11,217 nucleotides of DNA from an uncultured Actinotalea sp. (GTDB lineage: Bacteria > Actinomycetota > Actinomycetes > Actinomycetales > Cellulomonadaceae), in NCBI RefSeq assembly GCF_946885855.1, contig NZ_CAMPHH010000102.1, forward strand, positions 1 to 11,217, written 5' to 3'. Under the pieces are notes generated by a model. It saw nothing but the letters and a program-made list of their open reading frames with translations, was not told where the DNA came from and did no database searches. Below, piece by piece: positions 5,487-11,217 of the stretch (within the stretch, counting starts at the first letter, position 1; every line of letters begins with the position of its first letter). The translations under genes were made by a program, and so were the position numbers.

Positions 5487-5530
5487 GGTGGAGGTGGCGG
5501 GAATCGAACCCGCGTCCGACGGCAGTGAAA
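5487..5530 (-). other. Probable integration site (att) at the 3' end of ssrA
   Basis: The tRNA-like 3' end of ssrA, with T-arm GGGTTCGATTCCCGCC and acceptor strand CACCTCC, directly abuts the integrase gene. This is a well-known target for tyrosine-recombinase islands, which restore the gene end on insertion. I did not find a second copy of this segment elsewhere in the window, so the other att site must lie to the left of position 1 if the island is complete. The exact crossover core cannot be set from one copy. Confidence 0.5.
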
Positions 5531-5720
5531 CAGGGCTTCTCCGGGTGCAGTCTGCTGATGATTTTCTCGGCCCCAGCGATCACGCAGACATGTCGCTGAT
5601 GGGCTCAGTCATCTGAGTGTCGCGGCAACCCCGATGACGAGGGCTGCAGCCAGTGGCTCCCTAGATGACGCCAGGAACTGAGACGGAAGCTAGCTCAGGC
5701 TGACGGACTTCGGGACTCGC

Positions 5721-5759
5721 TCAGGCGGCGAGGGCGAAGTCGGTGCGCTTGGAATCGGC
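5721..5759 (-). other. ssrA: tmRNA proteolysis-tag reading frame
   Basis: Within the tmRNA, twelve codons, GCC GAT TCC through GCC GCC, then TGA, encode ADSKRTDFALAA. The form A-D-S-x(n)-D-[FY]-ALAA is shared by actinobacterial tmRNAs (Mycobacterium uses ADSHQRDYALAA). I take the GCC as the resume codon on that basis. Confidence 0.85.
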
Positions 5760-5903
5760 ACCTATTGGTTTGCATGGAGCGTTGACGAGATGACCATGCA
5801 TCCTCGACCCGCTTCCCCTGGATCGACGACCGTCGTCGAAACCGATCACCCCCTGTGCAGTTGTCAACCACCCGCCCCGGCCGAGGCCGCGGCGAGCAGG
5901 TCC

Positions 5904-5932
5904 ATCGTAGGCGAGAACCTCGAGCCGGTCAC
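5904..5932 (-). promoter_or_regulatory. ssrA: Candidate ssrA promoter
   Basis: On the minus strand GTGACC (5932-5927) and TACGAT (5909-5904) are separated by 17 bases, a good match to an actinobacterial housekeeping promoter (loose -35, T-A-n-n-n-T -10). Transcription would start about 45 bases before the mature tmRNA 5' end, leaving a leader for RNase P to remove. The interval 5854-5976 between ssrA and the binding-protein stop holds nothing else I can name. A TTGACA at about 5863-5868 has no -10 at a usable distance. Confidence 0.45.
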
Positions 5933-5976
5933 CGGTATTCCAGGCAGCGACCGGCCGGGCCGCGCGGCGGGCGACG

Positions 5977-7011
5977 TCAGCCGCGCGCCGCCACGGCGGA
6001 CGACAGCTGGGCGACGACCTCGTCCAGGCCCCAGGGCAGGGACAGGGCCGTCGGCGGGGAGACCGAGGCGATGAACTCGGCGCCGACGAGCGAGGCGACC
6101 GCGCCTTGCTCGACCTGCGGCATCACCTGCGCGTACGGCTGGGAGAGGAAGGTGTCGACCTCGTCCTGCGTCGTGCCGTAGGCGACGAGCACGTCGCTCG
6201 TCAGCTCGTCGAGCCGCTCCGCGCTGAGGGTGAAGAAGAACGGCGACTCCTCGGTGTCGAGCTCGTCGACCGCCGGCGCGTTGGTGAAGCCGAGGTCGAG
6301 CATGAACTCCACGCGGGGGTCCTCGTCCGCGTAGACGTAGACGGTGCCGCCGGTCTCCCACACGGTGGCGAGGGTGAGCCCTGCGAACTCCGGGTGTGCC
6401 TCGCGCTGCGCGGCCAGCTCCGCATCGATGTCCGCCAGCACCTGCCGCGCCTCGTCCGCGAGCCCGAGCGCCTGGCCCGTGATCGCCACCACGTCGCGCC
6501 ACGGCGTGGCCCACGGCTGGTCGGGGTAGGCGACCACGGGGGCGATCTCGGAGAGGGTGTCGTACTGCTCCTGGGTGATCCCGGAGTAGTGGGCCAGGAT
6601 GACGTCGGGCTGCGCCGCGGCGATCTCCTCGAAGGGCACGTCCTCACCCGTGTCCGACAGCACCGTCGGGATCCCCTCGCCGGCGGCCTCCAGGGTCTCG
6701 CGGATCCACGGCAAGACGCCCTGCTCGTCCCCGCCGTACGCCTGGAAGGGGATAGCGACGGGGGTGACGCCGAGGGCGATCGCCGCGTCGGCCGTGCCCC
6801 AGCCCCAGGTGACGACGCGCTCCGGCCGCTCCGGGATCGTCGTCTCGCCGAGGGCGTGCTCGATCGTCATCGGGAAGGCGCCGTCGGCCGCCGCGGCTCC
6901 GGCGTCCGCCTCGGACGCTGGGGTCTCCTCGGCACCGCCCGCGCAGGCGGCGAGCGCGAGGGTGGCGATGACGGCGGCGACGGCGGCACGCAGGCGTCGA
7001 GATGCGATCAC
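5977..7011 (-). CDS. Ferri-siderophore-binding lipoprotein of an ABC importer
   Basis: About 344 residues. It begins with a lipoprotein signal peptide: basic ASRRLR, hydrophobic AAVAAVIATLAL, then lipobox L-A-A-C with Cys23. An acidic, Ala-rich linker follows. The mature part opens with the typical FepB/FecB-like block MTIEHALGETTIPERPERVV, then GTADAAIALGVTPVAI, and IAAAQPDVILAHYSGITQEQYDTLSEIAPVVAY, a class III periplasmic-binding-protein pattern of two lobes joined by a helix. It would be anchored to the outer face of the membrane and hand ferri-siderophore to the permeases encoded upstream. I chose GTG 7011 because AGGAG lies seven bases before it and it puts the signal peptide at the N-terminus. 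It has its own upstream iron box, 96 bases after the ATPase stop. Substrate type (hydroxamate or catecholate) cannot be told. No terminator is evident before ssrA. Confidence 0.9.
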   Translation of the reverse strand: MIASRRLRAAVAAVIATLALAACAGGAEETPASEADAGAAAADGAFPMTIEHALGETTIPERPERVVTWGWGTADAAIALGVTPVAIPFQAYGGDEQGVLPWIRETLEAAGEGIPTVLSDTGEDVPFEEIAAAQPDVILAHYSGITQEQYDTLSEIAPVVAYPDQPWATPWRDVVAITGQALGLADEARQVLADIDAELAAQREAHPEFAGLTLATVWETGGTVYVYADEDPRVEFMLDLGFTNAPAVDELDTEESPFFFTLSAERLDELTSDVLVAYGTTQDEVDTFLSQPYAQVMPQVEQGAVASLVGAEFIASVSPPTALSLPWGLDEVVAQLSSAVAARG

Positions 7012-7056
7012 AGGGTGGCTCCTGGCACGGCGAGGTGGCGGATATGCGGTCGATAC

Positions 7057-7075
7057 AAAGGGAAGGCTAACCTCA
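7057..7075 (-). promoter_or_regulatory. DtxR/IdeR-type iron box before the binding-protein gene
   Basis: On the minus strand this reads TGAGGTTAGCCTTCCCTTT and matches 14 of 19 positions of the DtxR/IdeR consensus TTAGGTTAGSCTAACCTAA, with a near-perfect left half. It lies 46 bases before the GTG start in the 96-base gap after the ATPase gene. When iron is plentiful, an Fe(II)-bound DtxR/IdeR repressor would be expected to block transcription of the lipoprotein gene here. Confidence 0.65.
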
Positions 7076-7107
7076 CCGGGCACGGTGCTGCGAGCGGGTG
7101 ATCTCGG

Positions 7108-7953
7108 TCACGCCGGCGACGGCCGCGGCAGGATCACCGGCCGCCCGGTGTCCGGGTCGCGCAGCAGGCGCGGCCGGACGCCGAACGCGCGGCGGACGAC
7201 GTCCTCGGTCAGGGTCGCGCCGGGCTCGCCCTCGGCCACGACGCGCCCGCCCGCCATGACGACGACCGCGTCGGCGTACCGCGCGGCGAGCGTGAGGTCG
7301 TGCATGACGACGACGACGGTGCGGCCGCCCGTCACCTCCGCCCGGAGCACGTCGAGCACCTCGACCTGGTGCGCCACGTCCAGCGCGCTCGTCGGCTCGT
7401 CGAGCAGGAGGATGTCCGGCTGCTGGGCCAGCGCCATCGCGATCCACACGCGTTGGCGCTGGCCCCCGCTGAGCTCCTCCACCCGCCGGCCGGCGAGTTC
7501 GGCCGTGTCCGTCGCCGCCAGCGCCTGGGCCACGACGTCGTCGTCGTCGCTGCGGTGGCCTCGGAAGAAGGACTGGTGGGGGTAGCGTCCGTGCGCGACC
7601 AGGTCGCCGACCCGGATGCCGTCGGGCGCGACGGGGGACTGCGGCAGCACCCCGACGGTGCGCGCGACCCGACGGCTCGCCAGCCGGGCGAGGTCCTCGC
7701 CGTCGAGCGTCACCCGGCCGGCCATCGGCGCCAGCAGGCGGGCGAGGCCGCGCACGAGCGTCGACTTGCCGCTGGCGTTGGCCCCGACGAGCACGGTGAG
7801 CGCGGCCGGGCGGACGGCGAGGTCGACGTCGTGGACGATCGGCGCACCCGCGTAGCCGAGGGTCAGGCCCTCGGCACGCAGGCGCGGCTCCGGGCTGCCG
7901 CCCGGGCGCGGCGGACGGGCGGGCACGCCGGGGCGCGGGGACGAGTCGGTCAT
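7108..7953 (-). CDS. ABC transporter ATP-binding protein for ferri-siderophore uptake
   Basis: Encodes 281 residues with a complete ABC ATPase domain after a disordered Pro/Arg-rich N-terminus. It shows Walker A GANASGKST (57-65), the Q-loop in GVLPQSP (Q105), the signature LSGGQRQR (161-168), Walker B ILLLDEPTSALD (181-192) and the switch His in VVVMHDL (H218). The C-terminal GVRPRLLRDPDTGRPVILP is typical of FepC/FhuC-type proteins that power siderophore import. The protein sits on the cytoplasmic face, bound to the two FecCD permeases. The ATG start at 7953 overlaps the stop of the preceding permease by four bases (ATGA), so translation is coupled. The frame stays open upstream inside the permease gene, but that part is a shadow. 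All nucleotide-binding residues are intact. Confidence 0.95.
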   Translation of the reverse strand: MTDSSPRPGVPARPPRPGGSPEPRLRAEGLTLGYAGAPIVHDVDLAVRPAALTVLVGANASGKSTLVRGLARLLAPMAGRVTLDGEDLARLASRRVARTVGVLPQSPVAPDGIRVGDLVAHGRYPHQSFFRGHRSDDDDVVAQALAATDTAELAGRRVEELSGGQRQRVWIAMALAQQPDILLLDEPTSALDVAHQVEVLDVLRAEVTGGRTVVVVMHDLTLAARYADAVVVMAGGRVVAEGEPGATLTEDVVRRAFGVRPRLLRDPDTGRPVILPRPSPA

Positions 7954-8978
7954 GCGGGGACCTCCGTGCGGCGCTGACCGCGGACGAGGAGCCAGACGAG
8001 GAAGGGCGCTCCGACCGCCCCGGTGACCAAGCCGACCGGAGGCTGGAGGCTGCCGGGCAGCCCGTGCTGCGCCACGAGGTCGGCGGCCGCGACGACCGTG
8101 GCCCCGACGAGTGCCGCGGTGCCGAGCGCCGGACCGCCCCCGCGCAGGCGCCGGGCGATCGGACCGGACACGAAGGCGACGAACGCGACGGGTCCTGCGA
8201 CAGCGACGGCCACGGCGGCCAGCACGCTGGACAGGACGATCGCCCCGACACGGGTCCGCACCGGCGGGGCGCCGATCGCGCGCGCGGTGTCGTCGTCGAG
8301 CCCGACGGCGCGCAGGGGGCGCCGGGCCAGGAGCAGGGCGAGGACGACTGCGCCGACGACGGCGCCCACCCGGCCCACGTCCGTCCACGGCGCGGTCCCG
8401 ACGCTCCCGACGAGCCAGAAGTACGCCGACCGGGCCTCGGTCAGGGTGGCGCGGGTCAGGGCGTAGCCGAGCACCCCCTGGGCGAGGAAGGCCACGGCGA
8501 CGCCCACGACGACGAACCGGGTGCCGGCCATGCCGCGTCCGCTGAGCCCGAACACCAGCGCTGCGGCGCCGAGCGCACCGACGAGCGCCGCGAGCCCGAC
8601 GGTGGTCCCGGTGAGCCCCGCCCCGATCGCGAGCACACCCGCCGCGCTCGCCCCGCCGGTGAGTCCCACGATGTCCGGGCTCGCGAGGGGGTTGCGCACG
8701 ACGGCCTGCAGGAGGGCGCCGGAGAGCCCGAGGGCGGCACCGACCACGAGGCCCAGGGCGAGGCGGGGCAGCCGCAGGCCGGTCACGATGAACCGGCTGC
8801 CGGGGTCGGTGCCGAGCAGGCCGCCCACGACCTCGCCGGGGGAGAGCGGCACCGCGCCGAGCGCGAGAGCGAGGACGCCCACGGTCACGAGGCCGCCGAC
8901 GAGCGCCCCGGCGACGACGGCGCCGCGGGTCCGGTGGCGGCGACGGAGCGCCGCGAGCGACGCGAGCGGCACGGTCAC
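7950..8978 (-). CDS. FecCD-family siderophore ABC permease (second subunit)
   Basis: Encodes 342 residues, almost wholly hydrophobic, with about nine or ten membrane helices as in BtuC/FhuB-type permeases. Family marks include LRLPRLALGLVVGAALGLSGALLQAVVRNPLASPDIVGLTGGAS near residues 70-110, the region that begins many FecCD proteins. FWLVGSVGTAPW follows, then the cytoplasmic coupling region with LDDDTARAIGAP and AVAGPVAFVAFVSGPIARRL near 260. It pairs with the other FecCD subunit to form the membrane channel for ferri-siderophore. The start GTG overlaps the stop of the first permease by four bases (GTGA, 8975-8978) and its stop overlaps the ATPase start, so the three genes form a tightly coupled operon. 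Length is normal for the family. Confidence 0.93.
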   Translation of the reverse strand: MTVPLASLAALRRRHRTRGAVVAGALVGGLVTVGVLALALGAVPLSPGEVVGGLLGTDPGSRFIVTGLRLPRLALGLVVGAALGLSGALLQAVVRNPLASPDIVGLTGGASAAGVLAIGAGLTGTTVGLAALVGALGAAALVFGLSGRGMAGTRFVVVGVAVAFLAQGVLGYALTRATLTEARSAYFWLVGSVGTAPWTDVGRVGAVVGAVVLALLLARRPLRAVGLDDDTARAIGAPPVRTRVGAIVLSSVLAAVAVAVAGPVAFVAFVSGPIARRLRGGGPALGTAALVGATVVAAADLVAQHGLPGSLQPPVGLVTGAVGAPFLVWLLVRGQRRTEVPA

Positions 8979-10132
8979 AGCGCGACCCGCCGCGACCGGA
9001 CGAGCGCGATGAGCAGGGGCGCGCCGAGGGCGGCCACGACGACGCCGGCCTCCAGCTCGCCCGGCGGTGTGACGACCCGGCCGAGCACGTCGGCGAGCAG
9101 CAGCAGCGCGGCGCCGGCGACCGCGGCCAGCGGCAGGAGCCGCAGGTGCCCGGTCCCGGCGACGGCCCGCGCCGCGTGGGCGCCGACGAGGCCGACGAAC
9201 ACGAGCGGCCCCGCCAGCGCGGTCGCGGCGCCGCAGAGCAGCACGATCGCCGCCATCGCCGCGGCCCGCGTCGGCGCGAGGCGGAAGCCGAGGCTCCGCG
9301 CGACGTCGTCGCCGAGGGAGAGGGCGTCCAGCGCGCGGGCGAGCAGGAGAGCGGTCAGCGCACCGGCCGCGAGCAGGGGTGCGAGGGCGGCGGCCGTCTC
9401 CAGGCCGCGCCCGGTGAGGGCGCCGACCGTCCAGAACCGATACCTGTCCAGGGCTTCGGGGTCCCCGAGGAGCACCATCGTCGTCAGGGACGTCAGGCCC
9501 GCCGTCACGGCGGCGCCCGCCACGACGAGCAGCGCCGGGGAGCTGCCGGTGCGCGCCGAGACCGCGACGACGGCGATGAGCGCAGCGGCCGCCAGCGCAC
9601 CGGCGAGCGCGAGGGCCGCGAGGCCGAGCGGAGACGTCACGCCGACGACAGCCAGGCCGAGCACGACGGCCAGCGCCGCGCCCGCGCTGACGCCCAGCAG
9701 GCCCGGGTCCGCCACCGGGTTGCGCGTGACACCCTGCATCACGACCCCGGCGAGCCCGAGCGCAGCACCCGCGAGGATGCCGAGCACCGTCCGGGGGACG
9801 CGCAGCTCCCGCACGACGACGACGTCCGTCGCGCCGGACGTGCCGAGGGACGCCGGGTCGACGAGGGCCGCCCAGACCGTCGCGGCCCCCGTCGGGCGCG
9901 CCCCGACCGCCAGGCTCAGGGCGGTGACCCCCGCGAGGGCGAAGACAAGGACGGCACCGGCGAGCGCGGGACGCCGTCGGCGGCTCACCGTCGCCGCAGC
10001 GGCGGGTCGGCGGGTGCCGGCGGACGAGGCGGAGCGCTCGCCGCCGTGCTGCCGCCCCTGCTGGCCGGTGGCAGTGCCGCGCTCACTGCGCCTCGCTGCG
10101 CCCCTGGCGCCAGTAGCCCATGAACGCGACAT
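8975..10132 (-). CDS. FecCD-family siderophore ABC permease (first subunit)
   Basis: Up to 385 residues. A polar, Arg/Ala/Gly-rich N-terminus of about 50 residues precedes about ten hydrophobic helices. FecCD marks are clear: VRELRVPRTVLGILAGAALGLAGVVMQGVTRNPVADPGLLGVSAGA, then RFWTVGALTGRG, LSLGDDVARSLGF and AGPLVFVGLVGAHAARA. It is the partner of the permease encoded next. Start choice is uncertain: ATG 10132 overlaps the end of the siderophore-interacting gene by 50 bases and gives an unusually long N-terminus, while GTG 9988 (VSRRRRPALAG) gives a standard 337-residue protein. The codons between 10082 and 9988 have GC-rich third positions, which favours the longer form, so I kept it. No strong ribosome binding site settles the matter. 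Confidence 0.9.
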   Translation of the reverse strand: MSRSWATGARGAARRSERGTATGQQGRQHGGERSASSAGTRRPAAAATVSRRRRPALAGAVLVFALAGVTALSLAVGARPTGAATVWAALVDPASLGTSGATDVVVVRELRVPRTVLGILAGAALGLAGVVMQGVTRNPVADPGLLGVSAGAALAVVLGLAVVGVTSPLGLAALALAGALAAAALIAVVAVSARTGSSPALLVVAGAAVTAGLTSLTTMVLLGDPEALDRYRFWTVGALTGRGLETAAALAPLLAAGALTALLLARALDALSLGDDVARSLGFRLAPTRAAAMAAIVLLCGAATALAGPLVFVGLVGAHAARAVAGTGHLRLLPLAAVAGAALLLLADVLGRVVTPPGELEAGVVVAALGAPLLIALVRSRRVAL

Positions 10133-11060
10133 GGCGGCGGTCGACCCCGACCTCGCTCACGAGGTGGCGGCGCAGGGCGCGCACCATCCCCGCCTCACCG
10201 GCGATCCACGCGTAGAAGTCGCCCGTCGCCGGGTGCAGGCGGGACTCCCACAGCAGATCGGTGTCGACGTCGACGTCCTCGAGGGGGCCGGGCACCGGGA
10301 GCACGGCGTCGCCGAGGTGGTGCAGGTGACGCGGGATCCAGGAGCTGAGCGCCTGCTGCAGGAGGACGCCGTGCGGCGCGACGGCCTGGAAACCCTGCGC
10401 GGTGACGCAGCCGGCATCCCGGGCGACCCAGGTCACCTGGGAGCGGCCGGGCACCATGACGTTGAGGATGTCCGCCCCGCTCGGCACCTCGACGAACGCC
10501 TGCGCGACGACGCCCGGTCGGAGCTGCTCGACGATGCTGCAGATCGCCGGCGCCGCCGTCTCGTCGCCGACGAGGAGCAGGTGGCGGGCCGCGCCGGGCC
10601 GCCAGTCCAGGCCGACGGCGGGGTCGGCGGAGCGGGCGTCGGGCCCGACCACGACGACCTGGTCGCCGACGGCGGCGCGGCGCAACCAGGCGGCGGCGGG
10701 CCCGTCGGGATGCTCGGGGCTCGGGTCGTGCAGGACCATGTCCACGTCGAGCTCGCGCCGCTCGGGCCGGGCGGACCGGATCGTGTAGGTGCGGAACGGT
10801 GTGCGCTCGGCCTCCGGCAGGTCCCGCCAGCGCTGGTACCAGCCGCCGGACAGGATGGTCTCGTGGTCGTCCGCGCCCACGTCGCACAGGCGGCCGTCCG
10901 CGTCCGGGAAGAGGATCTTGATCCGCTGGTCCAGGCCCGCGGTGCCGAGGCAGCCGAGGTCCTCGCCGGTGAAGGTGACGCGCACGAAGTGCGGCGACAG
11001 ACGCAGGACGCGCTGGACCGTGGCCTCGTAGGGGCGGTACGCGGGGTAGGCCCGCGCCAT
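10083..11060 (-). CDS. Siderophore-interacting protein (FAD-dependent ferri-siderophore reductase, ViuB/YqjH-like)
   Basis: About 325 residues from ATG 11060. The N-terminal FAD-binding barrel shows FVRVTFTGEDL and FRTYTIR (about 89-95), the R-x-Y-[ST] motif that holds the flavin, then VDMVLHDPSPEHPDGPAAAWL. The C-terminal SIP domain shows LLLVGDETAAPAI (about 162-173), then WIAGEAGMVRALRRHLV and a final GYWRQG, all typical of the family. It works in the cytoplasm, reducing Fe(III)-siderophore brought in by the neighbouring ABC importer so that Fe(II) is released. It is the first gene of the locus and its end overlaps the first permease start. Start: GTG 11084 lies inside the iron box and is in frame; ATG 11060 gives the usual MARAYPAYRPYEATV opening, with only a weak AGG before it. 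An iron box directly upstream implies DtxR/IdeR control. Confidence 0.93.
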   Translation of the reverse strand: MARAYPAYRPYEATVQRVLRLSPHFVRVTFTGEDLGCLGTAGLDQRIKILFPDADGRLCDVGADDHETILSGGWYQRWRDLPEAERTPFRTYTIRSARPERRELDVDMVLHDPSPEHPDGPAAAWLRRAAVGDQVVVVGPDARSADPAVGLDWRPGAARHLLLVGDETAAPAICSIVEQLRPGVVAQAFVEVPSGADILNVMVPGRSQVTWVARDAGCVTAQGFQAVAPHGVLLQQALSSWIPRHLHHLGDAVLPVPGPLEDVDVDTDLLWESRLHPATGDFYAWIAGEAGMVRALRRHLVSEVGVDRRHVAFMGYWRQGRSEAQ

Positions 11061-11077
11061 CGTCGCCTGGACGCGAG

Positions 11078-11096
11078 TAAGCACAGGCTTACCTTA
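11078..11096 (-). promoter_or_regulatory. DtxR/IdeR-type iron box before the siderophore-interacting gene
   Basis: On the minus strand this reads TAAGGTAAGCCTGTGCTTA, 13 of 19 matches to TTAGGTTAGSCTAACCTAA and with partial dyad symmetry (TAAGG and GCTTA halves). It lies 17 bases before ATG 11060, so it would overlap the promoter or the transcript start of the reductase-permease-ATPase operon. The weaker right half makes it less certain than the box at 7057. Confidence 0.6.
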
Positions 11097-11179
11097 CGCG
11101 TCGCTCCCTGCGCGGGGGCAAGCGGGTGTGACGCGAGGCACAGGCGCCGGGCGCCGACGAGGACTGGTGCGCCCTGCCG

Positions 11180-11217
11180 TTACCAGGTGCCGCCGCCCCC
11201 GCCGCCGACGCCGCCCC
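11180..11217 (-). CDS. Partial CDS: Gly-rich C-terminus of an unknown protein
   Basis: The last visible codons of a minus-strand gene running off the right edge: GGVGGGGGGTW followed by TAA (11182-11180). A Gly-rich tail ending in T-W or S-W is common at the end of actinobacterial membrane proteins such as DUF2207 or TPM-domain proteins. Only a dozen codons are present, so the family is a guess. It points the same way as the siderophore locus, with about 80 bases between its stop and the iron box. Confidence 0.45.
   Translation of the reverse strand, partial: GGVGGGGGGTW

Larger units (their letters stand above)
5487..5853 (-). ncRNA. ssrA: Transfer-messenger RNA (tmRNA)
   Basis: A one-piece tmRNA of about 367 nt. 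The 5' end is GGGGGTGATCGGTTTCGACG, the standard tmRNA opening. The 3' end gives the T-arm GGGTTCGATTCCCGCC and CACCTCC, which pairs with the first seven bases (GGGGGTG, one G-U). The genomic sequence continues ACC rather than ACCA, so the terminal A of CCA would be added after transcription. The tag reading frame (5759-5721) encodes ADSKRTDFALAA followed by TGA, an actinobacterial-type tag ending in ALAA, which sends rescued proteins to ClpXP-type proteases. With SmpB it releases ribosomes stalled on mRNAs lacking a stop codon. The gene is flanked by a promoter candidate upstream and a strong terminator downstream. It serves as the integration target of the neighbouring recombinase, and its coding sequence is intact. 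Confidence 0.96.

Noticed and set aside
5863..5868. TTGACA-like -35 on the minus strand just before the tmRNA 5' end
   Set aside because: A -10 at the proper distance would lie inside mature tmRNA, so it cannot drive ssrA. The pair at 5904-5932 fits better.
6106..7101. Long plus-strand open frames over the siderophore-binding gene
   Set aside because: Antisense shadow of a well-supported lipoprotein gene; no motifs or ribosome binding site.
11125..11155. GC-rich hairpin around GGCGCCCGGCGCC between the right-edge gene and the reductase gene
   Set aside because: The stem is only about five bases and no T run follows on the minus strand, so I do not call it a terminator.

Overview
The window reads as GC-rich actinobacterial DNA. 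GC-rich third codon positions, frequent GTG starts, DtxR/IdeR-type iron boxes and a tmRNA tag of the ADSKRTDFALAA type all point to Actinobacteria. A Micrococcales-like member is my guess, not a demonstrated assignment. Two different kinds of DNA meet at the tmRNA gene ssrA (minus strand, about 5487-5853).

Positions 1 to about 5486 look like the integrase-proximal end of a genomic island inserted at the 3' end of ssrA. Beside ssrA is a tyrosine recombinase (4219-5409, minus). Next comes a two-gene minus-strand operon: an excisionase-type HTH protein with an AbiEi-like C-terminal part, and an AbiEii/MenT-like nucleotidyltransferase, together a candidate type IV toxin-antitoxin or phage-defence module (2752-4151). 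Then come two small plus-strand HTH genes (2138-2347 and 2414-2719; the second is excisionase-like). A patch of less GC-rich DNA follows, with a small two-helix membrane protein (1676-1888) and an orphan Cys-containing C-terminal peptide (1989-2093). The first 1.7 kb is a graveyard of transposon pieces: an IS3-family fragment, a frameshifted and internally deleted IS110-family transposase, and an ISL3-family N-terminus fused by deletion to the C-terminus of a GNAT acetyltransferase. The second att copy expected at the far end of the island is not in the window.

Positions 5487 to 11217 look like ordinary chromosome: ssrA with a promoter candidate, then a complete siderophore-iron acquisition locus, all on the minus strand. 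In transcription order this is a siderophore-interacting reductase (10083-11060), two FecCD permeases (8975-10132 and 7950-8978), an ABC ATPase (7108-7953) and a lipoprotein binding protein (5977-7011). The permease and ATPase genes overlap by 4 bases. DtxR/IdeR-like boxes lie before the reductase (11078-11096) and before the binding protein (7057-7075), implying two iron-repressed transcription units. The binding protein captures the ferri-siderophore, the two permeases and the ATPase import it, and the cytoplasmic flavoprotein releases the iron by reduction. At the right edge only the Gly-rich last codons of another minus-strand gene are visible.

The most interesting parts are the HTH/nucleotidyltransferase module with its palindrome and apparent leaderless start, and the ssrA/integrase junction, where the ssrA terminator hairpin occupies the start region of the integrase gene.
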